Assembly: GCA_948099385.1 (NCBI GenBank)
Contig: CANUEZ040000105.1
Span: forward strand, 2,305,001 to 2,369,000
Length of the DNA: 64,000 bases
Source: Fasciola hepatica
Lineage: Eukaryota; Platyhelminthes; Trematoda; Plagiorchiida; Fasciolidae
Direction of reading: 5' to 3'
This document shows, in pieces, positions 22,226 to 32,299 of this stretch. Both the position numbers and the translations under genes were made by a program. Positions within the stretch are counted from its first letter, which is position 1; each line of letters opens with the position of its first letter. The notes below the pieces were generated by a model. That model had not been told where the DNA came from, did no database searches, and saw only the letters and a list, made by a program, of their open reading frames with translations.

Positions 22226-24347
22226 GGACCTGAAGCCGTACAAGGCCCCAGTAGAACAGTTGTTGTAACGACCGAGGTGGCAGTGGACGGCAGTCAACCA
22301 TCAATCTGACAGTCAGGAACGGTCTTCGAAAATCGCATATCGCAGTTGATACACCTTTACACCTCTCAACCACCAAAGGCCATTTAGCATGGAATGATTT
22401 AGCTTACCATGTCATCGCTCTCTTAAACTGAAGAAGAGCCTTGAATCAAAACAAACGAGTTTTATCTGGTTTATTGCGAATTGTTGTCAGTCAATGGAAA
22501 AGCTTCAAAACAGCAGCTTATATTCAAAAGTTGAGAATAACACTGAATGACTCTCTCCACAAAAGAACTTATTATGATACTATTCACCATTACGGTAAAT
22601 CATGATTTGTTGTCCCACAGGTTTGATCCCAGTTCATCGATTATTCAGTTTAAAGCATCCAAAGGATCGGTATTATTGAGTATCCAAATCTTGTTATTAC
22701 TTTTCACCCTTATTCTATCTCGCAGTTAACGCTTCCTGGTCCAGAATCCGTTCGGTCTTATCTCCTTCACTATCAGGCACACCGCAGTGACTGGTTGGTT
22801 TTTCTTGCCACCGTTACCGCACACCACGCGAAACTTGAACAGCTGTCGGACATTTAACCTAGTCCCTCAGTTTGACCTTATGCCGGATAGCCATTGAGGC
22901 TCACACTCCCAGTCATCATCCTTGACATATCCACGTTAAAAGCACGGTATAATTGCTTCACTTTTGTCTTCGGTCTCAAATGGATGCGCCTTGATCTTGC
23001 ATGCAACACAATTCGCACAATACGGTAGCTCCAAAGTCACATCAGATACATACAATTGATTTAATTTTGAAATGTTGTCAAAGTGACTGTGATTTGAATG
23101 CATCCACCAATGGCATGTACGCTTTAGTTCCTCGTGGAATTTAGAAGGGGGACTACTGATGAACTCCATCTTACACTATAATTTATGTAGGGGAAAAGAA
23201 CGAAAAATTTGTGAACTCTGAAATCTTTAGTGTGACCTAGTAATCTGACAGGCACAGCCCAGAAAGTACAAAAGCATGGTTGACGTCCACGTGTGGACAA
23301 CTTGTATCACTTATGTTATTTGAGCACGATTCAAATCTGGCAAAATAGAGTTGATACTTGCACATCATCAATCAAAGCGGAGGGGCTTGAAGTGCTCACT
23401 CGAAGTAAGTCCTCTAAAGTCGGTTTCAACAGTCTCTTTGACCCGACTGTCACCCACAGTCATGTACTCTCGGTTAGATTCTCAGCTGCGTGCTGGCAGT
23501 AAAGCAACACTCATGATTCCTAACAAGGAGAAATTCGCAGTTTAGTGTTTTAATGTTTTCCATTGATGAGTCAAGCTATACAGTTGCGGGGAGAATTATA
23601 TCATAATCATGCATTTATGATCTCTTCTGATTTGTTGCACTTTACTCAGTGTTCTCCAATGTTTCTTCCATCCACGCCCTTGTCAACCACTGGCATTCGG
23701 GCTGAGCCTAACCGGTCGGTCACGTATGGCAGTCATTCAATGCTTGTTTTGCTTTCATTCAAATCCATTTTTAGGAGTCTGGCTTCATCGTTTGGCAGTG
23801 AGAACTAAGCAGTCTTTGAAATACTTCGAGTAAAAAAGACAAACAAAATGATGAAAGAACCGACTAATTAAAAAGACGAACCAGAATCTGTAATGTTTTG
23901 CACAGTCTCAGAATAGCTTCTCTTCCGCATCTGATGATGCTTCAATAAATCCAGCTGGTCGGCTGGGTGGGTTCTCTTTGTGTGTAACTTTGGTAGCTGA
24001 CACAGTGACGGAATGTAATGGGATTTTCTTGTTTTGTTATGGGAAAAAACGTTTGCGCATTCCGATCAACCAACAATTTGGTCGGTCAAGTAACTGGCAA
24101 ATGAAAAACATATGGCGAAAACAAACGACAATTTGAGACAAAAAACACACATCTAACACAAACACATTCGCATGCACAGGTTACTGTTTACCTGGACGAG
24201 TACGTATTAATTTTTAGTTTGGGCTCGAGACCACCTGTGGATGTGTGTTAGCACGTGATCCCGGTTGGGAGAAGTCCGCACTTGAATCAAGGTCAGTGCT
24301 CTCAGCAGGAACGACCACATGTCCCTTCATACCGTGGAAATCGGTAC
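22226..24347. other. 3' side of the RASD-like gene, no other gene seen
   Basis: Frames are short and unrecognised. No AATAAA-type signal for the minus-strand gene is visible in the roughly 450 bp past its stop codon, so its 3' end cannot be placed from sequence. Confidence 0.4.
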
Positions 24348-25406
24348 TCACGAAATTACACATTCTAATTTGATAATATCTGCTTTATGCTTGCTGGATT
24401 TTGAGCTGGATCGTCTACTTAATCGCAGACTACTACGGAAAAATCCTGTTCGTACTCGCTGATCCGCCTTGTCGTAGGTAGGAGACTCATTGTGTTGCTG
24501 AGCCGCTCTGTTTCCGGAATTGTTCACAACATCGTGCAGTGCGGAGAAATCAGTTTGCAATCCGAGCGGCGGTGTCGGAGGTCGCGCGATACTGGAGCGT
24601 CTGTTGCCATCCCAGCGTTCCAGTTGAATCGATTTGGTTGCTTCGTTTTGTAGCCATAGCGACTTGAAAATTGATAAGATTGCCTCGTTTGTTTTGGCAC
24701 TGACGTACACAAACTGGGATGGTTTTAGTCCATGTGTGAGCAACCATTCCATAATAGCGCTTTCGCTGACCTGAGAATCGCTAGGAGGTAAGTCAGATTT
24801 GTTACAAACAACAGTGATCGGTGGTGATGCCGGTACCATGGTTGGGGTTTGATTTGATTGGTTTATGCTCGATCCGGTTAAATTTAAGCGTTCAAACTCA
24901 TGTACTGGCAGCACATTACTCATTGGCGCATAGTCCTTTCGCTGTGATTTTATCTGATTCAAAAGTATGCCCGCCTGGGTCAAGGAGTCTGCATTATCGT
25001 GCGAGAACACGATAACGAATGCACTGGCCTTGGCAATACACAGTCGTAGCATGGCGGGGAAGTCAAAACTCCCTGCCGTATCTACCAGAGAAAGGCATAC
25101 CAGATGATCGCGAACAATATACTTTTTGGAATGCATATCTTCCACGGTTGGAGTATACTTTGTGTCGAATCTATTGTACAGGAAACGATTTATAATAGAC
25201 GACTTTCCCACTCGGGCTGAACCGAGAAACACGACGCGTGCAACCTCGTCCCGTTTACTGGTTATATTCACCGACCCGGTACTGCTGCTGGTCGTGGACT
25301 GTGCTGTAGGAGATAACATGGGCGAGTCGTCCGGATAGTCAACATCTGTCTGCTTGTTGATACTGATAGGTGAGGGACGGGTACATTTGGTCCGTACGGT
25401 TGTCAT
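24348..25406 (-). CDS. RASD/Dexras-like Ras-superfamily GTPase
   Basis: A 352-residue Ras-type GTPase, probably a membrane-anchored signalling switch. All G boxes are visible: P-loop GSARVGKS (62-69), switch I YTPTVED (84-90), DTAG (109-112), NKSD (202-205), SAK (236-238). DFPAMLRL after DTAG and YTPTVEDMH resemble RASD (Dexras/Rhes) proteins. The C-terminus is a basic-serine stretch (328-341), then CVIS (349-352), a CaaX box predicted to be farnesylated. Ala replaces Ras Gly12 and Ser replaces Gln61, suggesting slow hydrolysis, as in other RASD members. About 25 extra Ser/Asn/Pro-rich residues precede NKSD. The ATG at 25406 is preferred because the longer frame starts at a TTG. The frame stays open to 25478, where a T-rich tract plus AG (about 25461) could be a splice acceptor, so there may be upstream coding exons. 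Confidence 0.9.
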   Translation of the reverse strand: MTTVRTKCTRPSPISINKQTDVDYPDDSPMLSPTAQSTTSSSTGSVNITSKRDEVARVVFLGSARVGKSSIINRFLYNRFDTKYTPTVEDMHSKKYIVRDHLVCLSLVDTAGSFDFPAMLRLCIAKASAFVIVFSHDNADSLTQAGILLNQIKSQRKDYAPMSNVLPVHEFERLNLTGSSINQSNQTPTMVPASPPITVVCNKSDLPPSDSQVSESAIMEWLLTHGLKPSQFVYVSAKTNEAILSIFKSLWLQNEATKSIQLERWDGNRRSSIARPPTPPLGLQTDFSALHDVVNNSGNRAAQQHNESPTYDKADQRVRTGFFRSSLRLSRRSSSKSSKHKADIIKLECVIS

Positions 25407-25454
25407 GACTACGATTATTTGAACAACTAGCAGGCAATTGCTCTCCGTACTTTT

Positions 25455-25480
25455 CAAACTCTTTGAAGAGAAAAAAAATC
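25455..25480 (-). promoter_or_regulatory. Possible 3' splice acceptor upstream of the GTPase exon
   Basis: On the minus strand a run of eight T followed by CTCTTC leads to AAAG (AG at 25462-25461) and another AG at 25460-25459. The frame downstream is open and continuous with the GTPase. A polypyrimidine tract ending in AG just before an open frame is the expected form of an acceptor. It would add up to about 17 residues before the first ATG. Alternatively this is 5' UTR. Confidence 0.4.
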
Positions 25481-27884
25481 ACAAACAGTGGTTTATCAGG
25501 GGTAATTAGCTTTATGTTTTACGCAGTACTAAATGACTAGATTCACCGGCCGGGATAAAAATCAAAAACAATAAAGTAGACTTGGAAATGTGGCGAGAAT
25601 CACAAGCAATTCTATTCTCTGTTGGGGAGGCACATCAACGCACGGCCTCACGGTGATTAGTCTTTTCTGATAGTGCAGTTCGCCTACAAGGTCCTAAGGT
25701 ATGCTCCTTTGGCTACACTCATTCATAGCCTTGAAAAATCCCCAATAATGCACCTTGAGTTTGGGTTGTAGTTGCAAGTCTATTACGCTTTCTCCGCAAC
25801 TGTTCTCGACGACGATCTACTGCTTTGGTTGAGTTCAATTCAAGTCATGCCTTGCACCCAATAGTCGTACAGTTTTGTGCTCCGGTTTAGGATGCTGCCT
25901 CGTAACACTGTCTAATTGACAACATAATGAAAGGAAATATACGGCGCAATACAAAATAAATTTAAGGTATGCAAGTGAATCAAGCACAAGAAGAAAAAGC
26001 TCGAAAGCAACAATGAAACTGACTTTCTCACCTATCCCTGTTACTCAAAGTATTCAACTGTCTGGTCTGTGGATCTCTTCTATTCCAACAAGGAATCTTA
26101 TCACGTCCTACTCGTCCACGGCTACTGGTGAAGTATCTTAAACCTTACACCTTATACTACCTCGAACCATCCTCACTCGTACAAATGCCTCGGAGAACAA
26201 TGTGTACCGATAAAATATACTTGTGGGTTTGCATCAAGCTTTGCCCAGCCATTTTGATATGTTTGGATTGAGTTCTTGCTCCATTCTCCGATCTCTGGTT
26301 CCTGACACTAGGCTGAAGCACTTCATTGCTGACACGGAATTCCCTCCATATTCGAGCAATACAGTGAAAACAGCGATGCTCAAAATCCTACTGTCTTTGA
26401 ATACCTTCAAATCGTACCGACAATGTTTCTGAGCCATTCAGATTTGACACTGAGAAAATCGCCAGCTGTTGAATGCAAATAACGGCACTTAGTTCCTTTC
26501 ATTTAACCGACCACTTAAAGATGAACATCCTCGTTAGATATCTTAGTCGCTGATATCAATAATGATGAGGAACCACTGAATGGTTGAAGTTTACAATGGA
26601 AGGATGGAAATCAAAATATAAGTAGTAGTCACAGAAAACTTCTTCGATAGATTTTCCTGAACCTTTCAAATACAATGGAATGTAGTCAACACGGGAAAAA
26701 TGGGAACTATGATGTGTCAGTCAAGCTTGTAAGCAAACCAATGGGTTTTTCAGGGGGCCCAAATGGTAGAATGTAGCTGACTGACGGCAGCCCGATCAGT
26801 CGTTTTGTGGACAGACAACTTCACGTATGCTGGACTGAAGAGTTTAGACGGGATACTGGGATAAGAGGATTCATGAAATGTTACGAGAGGCAGAGAAAGA
26901 GTGGACACCAGCAGTTTAGGCAATAAAAATTGTCCATGGAAGTAGTAAAAATGCCGTTATTACCTGAGTATGTGGCTAGACTCCAAGTGATAAAAGCACT
27001 GAGTAGAGGCCATCAGTAGTATGCTGGGGTATAATTTTGACGAAAAAAAGAAATATGAAGGCTTTCAGCATTCGGGAAGATTTAACCATAATCTTATAAA
27101 ATTCAGCGAATTTTAGTAGCATACCGTCAGACTGATGGATAACAGCAGCTTTTCGTCAATGGATATCAAATTTTTTGTGTTTTCCTAATTTCCAACCAAA
27201 GTATTTATCCTCGGTGGAAAAAAAATCAATCTAACTACCGTCTCGATTTCCTTGTAGAAAAATGTTTCCAAGACTTCGTTTGGCATATAATTACTACAAT
27301 CACAAACGATCAAAACCACTGCAACCGCTTCTCCAATTGGCATTTTGGGCAGCATGATTTTGGGCGCGGTCATTTTTCCTAAGAATAAACTAATCCTGTC
27401 ATCAGTATCATTCTCATGCTTCCAAAAGAAAGAAAATAAAATCGTTTATCTCCTTCTGTCTCTCTCACTCTTCCTTTTTGATATTTTTACAAAGCATCAT
27501 TTAGCAGGCTTTATCGGACTTGTAGTTTTCGTCCGGTAGTTACAAGTACAGCTTTCCCTTTTGCTTGCATGTGAATGTGTGTGTTCGTGGGGACAGCCTT
27601 TCACTACTCATCTCATGTTAAGCAATTAGTTAAAATAACATTCTTAGTGGTGATAATTCACAATATTTGTCCTTTTCAATTATTGATTGGCATACCGAAG
27701 CCAAATCGGGCATGACGAAACCATTTCCGTAATTCAATGAATGTTTCTCGGCCACTGGTGGTTAGACGTAGCTGCGAACGTGGTGTTGCGCACACAAACC
27801 AGGATACCTTTTTTATTACGTGCATGTGCATGAGTGCAATCGAAGGAATATATATATCACATAGCCACAAAGGCCTACTGCATT
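25481..27884. other. 5' side of the RASD-like gene, no other gene seen
   Basis: This should contain the promoter or an upstream intron of the GTPase gene. I see no clear TATA box, initiator or first exon that can be tied to it. Frames are short and unrecognised. Confidence 0.4.
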
Positions 27885-28020
27885 ATTAGGGATTTCCGGC
27901 AACAGGACCCTGAAACTCGGATTGGAGAACCACATAAAGTCCCAATAATCCAAAGGTGCTAACAAGGTGGACAACAGTAGGGAGGAGTGCCTACCACCAA
28001 AGTAACTGGAGAGAGCCGTT
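27885..28020 (+). repeat. Dispersed repeat, family 2 (copy 1)
   Basis: The words CCTGAAACTCGGATTGGAG, GAACCACATAAAGTCCCAAT and GCTAACAAGGTGGACAAC occur in the same order and spacing as at 39510-39600 (CCGAGTCTATGAGCGGAG, GAACCACATACGGTCCCAAT, GGTAACCAGCCGGACGACC). The two copies share orientation and are clearly homologous but diverged. No coding capacity or tRNA-like box is visible. The repeat class is unknown. Confidence 0.6.
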
Positions 28021-28509
28021 TTTGCTGAATAGAGATCTGGACCTCTGATGTGCCTAGTGCATTAGAAAAAGGGGAGTCCAGCAGAACTAACCGGAAAAAG
28101 ACAGGTATGTGTGATTCCGAGGTTTATTTAGGAAGTTGTTTCGGTGTATATAATGCTAACATTCGGGCTCACAACAGAGATTGTACTGTTCACTAGGGAA
28201 TATCCGGGCATACAAAATCAACTCCGTTCCACTTAGTGACAAGTGTTGAGTTGAAGTCTGACTGTGAACATTACAACTAGACAGAACTTTATCGAAGTTT
28301 TATTCACCGTCGAGTGGAAGATTCGGAAAGGATGAAACTGACAAACCAGTTCTCGTCTACACTCAAATAATCAACCCCTGGAAGCAGGGTGAATCACAAA
28401 ATCCAAACAGTTAAGCCAGGCAATCAGAGTGACGTAAGATGAGTTTGATTCACTTTTAGCCTATCTCATTATTAGCTTATCATTTATCTACCTGGAGGAA
28501 AACACACAC

Positions 28510-28511
<2 letters not shown>

Positions 28512-28566
<55 letters not shown>
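28512..28566. repeat. (TA)n microsatellite
   Basis: About 27 uninterrupted TA units, preceded by a short ACAC run. Length is prone to polymorphism and assembly error. Confidence 0.97.
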
Positions 28567-28568
<2 letters not shown>

Positions 28569-29115
28569 AAAAGTGTGATAGTCTGTTACAATGATATGAT
28601 TAAGTGAATCTAGAGTAAATTTACGGGGCATAATTTTCATCCGTACAGTCCAGAGGGTCGTAAAATAAAATCTGTACACACATGATGATCATTTGCACTA
28701 AATGCGAAATCGAAAAGGCTGCATGTCAAGCATCGCGGGTTACATGAACAAAAATATTTTCAGAAACGTTTGATATTGCCGTTGTTCGCCTTTCTTTTGT
28801 GCTGCCGAACGCACAAGCAGTCTCAAATACCACTTCAGAAACCATGATTAGTTGTGACAACATATTACGGTGGTCCCAAAATAACTCCCTTTTTATGTCT
28901 TGGCTGTCATACTCCTGCAGCAAGAAAATATTCATTATTCTCTGTCTCTTATCGATATGCACTCATTTGGGTTGATATCTCATGTACGGGTTTTCCTGCC
29001 GTTTGAGGGCCTGTGGCAGTCATTTAAGATCCGATGATGATCACTTAAGGGCCTTTGACGATTTTGAAATGCCATGGCTGGCATAGTGATTCGCTGCCTG
29101 TTCACCCACTGTGGC
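28567..29115. other. No recognised gene
   Basis: A 78-codon minus-strand frame at 28726-28962 has no recognised domain. It could be a decayed continuation of the transposase on the same strand at 29116-29388, but no DDE motif was found in it. Confidence 0.35.
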
Positions 29116-29388
29116 TCACATGCAACTGGTCTCTTCTGTGTGAAGTCCTAAGAAGGAGCTACCATGCTCCTGTAAGGACATTGTGTACTGGGCAAGTCTG
29201 TCTTTGAAATCAGTCCTGTTTCGCTGTACAGAAGGCTTGTATAGTTTCTTTGTGGTGCACCCAGAACCATCGAGAAGATCAATCAAGGATAAACTGATAG
29301 ATACTTTAGAGTGAATGGGTCTCATCTTTTTCTTGATCTCATTCATAGTGATTGTAAAATTCCCCTGTATCAACGAGCATAGTTCCAT
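29116..29388 (-). pseudogene. Tc1/IS630-type transposase N-terminal remnant
   Basis: A 90-codon minus-strand frame resembles the second helix-turn-helix and linker of DDE transposases of the Tc1/mariner-IS630 group. It has a 'T..EI..K....' helix (TITMNEIKKKMR), a 'VS.S.I...L.G..YT.KKL' block (VSISLSLIDLLDG, GCTTKKLYKP), then VQRNRTDFKDRLAQYTMSL ('V.RN...VK..R..YA.W'). The catalytic half, expected at lower coordinates, is not recognisable. This is a truncated relic, opposite in strand to the remnant at 30.65 kb. Confidence 0.55.
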
Positions 29389-29950
29389 TGGGAATTAGCT
29401 GGAAAATTTATATCTTGCGGAGACTCTTTTAAAGCTAGACTCTGCCTCCTGTTAGACATTGGCTTCACTGGTTTTCACGCAAATTCGAAGATGGTGGGAA
29501 AAAGTTTTAAATCGTCACCTTTTCTTGCACTCTGGACAATTCTTCTGGGGTCTTTGTTTGTCATTGTTTTCTGCTTACGATGCGAATCTCTGTTCACCTG
29601 TTAACTTAGGTCGATTATCTCAACTTCCATCATTAGGTTTTCCGGGGATGTTGAAGCACTTATTCAGCGGGTGACTTGAAAGGTGATGGGGAGCAAATCT
29701 GCATCCTGCAAGCAGCCATTCACCTGACTCGTGCAGGGCTACCAAGTCCCCTAACTGGGACTGAAAACTAGCACGTGATGTGACCTAGGGTGTGTTAGAA
29801 AGGTTAGATTACAGTACCGTTGGCTGTGGTCACCAAACTACCGAGTGACCAAACTGAAAGCTTCGGAAATCGTAACTTGACTGTGGTGACAGGGAGGTGC
29901 GATCTGATAAAGTAAGGGCATTGTCTGCGCAGCTGAAGGCTCATTTGCAT
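29389..29950. other. Sequence between two opposed transposase remnants
   Basis: A 71-codon plus frame (29459-29674) has no recognised domain. No terminal inverted repeat that would bound either transposon remnant could be identified by eye. Confidence 0.35.
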
Positions 29951-29958
29951 TACTCATT

Positions 29959-30960
29959 GATGAAAATGTCCGAAGCCGTGCAAATATTTGACCTCAACAA
30001 TCACACAAAGAAGCGGAGGACCATCAATGATGACGACAGGAATCGAGTAGTAGTGTTCAGGGAATAGTGAAAGCCTGAACTTTATGACGAATCATTTGGG
30101 GATCAATATGAAGACCCACTGAGGCGTTGCCACAATACAACGTGAATTCAATGTTAAACAAGGGTTCACAAAAAGGAAATTTTCAGATGCGTCTAACACA
30201 CAGAGCTGCTCCGTCGTAGAAGAATGTGCTAAAGTAAACCTTCCCATGTTAAAAAAGACGAAGGAACCTATACATTCTAAAATTACGATAAGTTTTCACT
30301 AACTGATAGCTTACTTGACGATCACCGATAATGAATAAGAAAGCTTGCCGTTCAACAGATCGAATGCAGCAGGTGTAAAAAAATGCGCTGAATAGCCAAC
30401 CTAGTGGGAGGAATATGGAAAGACAGTGTTGCATCTATATATCAATAAAAACTAATCATAACATATGATGCTCTCGATCAAGGATGCGTTCGCTGAGAAG
30501 CAAACCTTGAATCAAGACCCTGCCTATTTACAGAGGCACTAATCTCAAAGTTATCGCGTGCTTTTCTTCCAATGGAATCATGTGCGGTGAATGCTTTCCA
30601 CGAATGAATGCGTTTCTATCTAATCAGTTCCTTTAGAACTGCTCAGAAGATGTCGGCGCCCGAACAGCCGGGTGCGTCAGCTGTATTTTTATTTGGCAAT
30701 GCCTCCAAGCCTGGGTGAATGGAAAAAGCTTTTGTAACCTCGGGACATACGAATCGCTTTATGCCACCTTACAGTTTATTTTTCAGTCCTATTGAAACAG
30801 TATTTAGTGGTTTCAAGAACTTAGTGAATCAACTGAAGTTTGCTCATAAAGTGACGGTTTTGCAAATGCTCGACGGAAAAAACTTAAGAGACCACAGATA
30901 TAATCTGTTGGGATGCACAGCCTGCCAAGCTGTGCACAGAATCACCACAACGGCCTGTGG
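29959..30960 (+). mobile_element. Decayed Tc1/IS630-type DDE transposon
   Basis: The plus strand has, at about 29959-30056, KKRRTINDDDRNRVVVF, which resembles the N-terminal recognition helix of these transposases. At 30685-30830 it has VFLFGNASKPG and, after one stop, SGHTNRFMPPYSLFFSPIE and FSGFKNLVNQL. The latter matches the family's second Asp region ('DNA..H') and the 'LPPYSPFLNPIE..FS..K' block with the final Glu. The second catalytic Asp is replaced by Gly (FGNAS) and the middle is unrecognisable. Spacing of about 750 bp between the parts fits one decayed transposase gene. Confidence 0.65.
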
Positions 30961-31049
30961 TTCCAACGGCAAGCACAATTTTATTTTTTATTCTTTCATT
31001 CCAAATTTTATGATAACCTGTGGGCGGACCTACAAGTCGTGAAATATTC

Positions 31050-32149
31050 ACATATAAAACACATTCATTCGAAGCTCCTTGTTGTTGGCTATTTTTTTCC
31101 CGCTCCACAAACAAATTCATTCAGACCGTCACTCAACTTTATCTAGTATCATTTAGATCCAGAATTGTGAGTTTGAACAGGACTCGTTCACCACTGGACC
31201 CATTTGAAAAATGGCGTCCCAATTAGTGTGAGGTTCAAACAGTTGGTATTTTGTTGTTGTAATGTATATCGCTTAGTGTATAAATGGCTGGGCTATTTTT
31301 TCTCCACATAACGATGTGGGCATTTCACGTGCGTATCAATGTGCACATCCACATAAGACTGCGTTTTATAAAATATAGGTAACAATTCATATTCTCATTT
31401 ATCAACCTAATGGAGTGAACAGACAGCTAACGATGTTTTTCGTCATGATATTTCAAACATCGTCAAAGGCTCTTAAACGAGTGCCATTAGATCTTGGACG
31501 ATTGCCAAAACCTTGTGCTATAGTATAGTACAGCACAGTGTAGTGTATAATGATAGAGGTCAAAGTGGCTCACGAAACAGATGAACCTAAAATGAGGGTG
31601 AATGTATCGTACAAGCTAACGCATCTAAAAAATGTATACTATCAAGACAATATAGCTGCAGCTTTGAAATGCCGGCAGAAAGGTGGAAAAGTTTCACTAC
31701 CACTCTGCTATCCTAGCAAACTGCTAGCTTTATATCAGATATTTCAAGTTAGACACGTGATATTGTTGTTGATGGTAAAAGAAATCACTGAGAACCAAAT
31801 AGTTACAATTTTGCAGTCAAAGTGCTAGTTAGATTTGTAAGTGGGATTCCACGGGTGATTTCTGGGTGACTTCTATCCACTTCGATGAAATAGCCGATGT
31901 AAAGTGAGAGCACAGTATGCGTTTCAAGATAGTTACAAATTAGTCATCATGCAGGTCACTCGATGCATTCCACAGCCTAACTGATGCGGGCTTGTCTAGA
32001 TTACTTTTTCACATGTCCATTTGTCTTAGAACCCGAAGGTAGTGCATGAGTAAACCGGGGGTGATCAAATGATGCATGTTTCTAACGAGCGCGACATTTG
32101 AACCCCACATGTACCTGTCAAATTTGATGTTAGATAGACTGCTATTTGC
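31050..32149. other. No recognised gene
   Basis: A 92-codon plus frame (31550-31828) begins MIEVKVAHETDEP and has no recognised domain. The rest has short frames only. Confidence 0.35.
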
Positions 32150-32179
32150 ATGCTCCCAAGTCTGCACTAGTTCTCCTTT

Positions 32180-32284
32180 TTCAAACCCATGCCTTTGTGA
32201 ATAAACCCATTCGAAGGGGCTCGTGCGATAAGAAACTAATAGAAAAGGTAACTTTCGTTGTCGATTAGCCTGAATGGCATGCAC
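32180..32284 (-). pseudogene. Possible LTR-retrotransposon integrase fragment
   Basis: The minus-strand frame starting at 32284 includes LPFLLVSYRTSPFEWVYS, resembling the 'LPF.L.AYR.S.HE.TGFSPFEL.YG' block near the C-terminal part of Gypsy-type integrases, but shortened. The similarity is a single short block, and the rest of the frame does not support it. It could be chance. Confidence 0.25.
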
Positions 32285-32299
32285 ACTGTGACTGATTAG

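Noticed and set aside
24524..25338. Several overlapping frames on both strands inside the GTPase gene
   Set aside because: They are shadows of the conserved GTPase frame and carry no motif of their own.
32180..32284. Presence of an LTR retrotransposon with long terminal repeats
   Set aside because: Only one short integrase-like block is seen; no direct long terminal repeats, primer-binding site or RT domain could be found around it.
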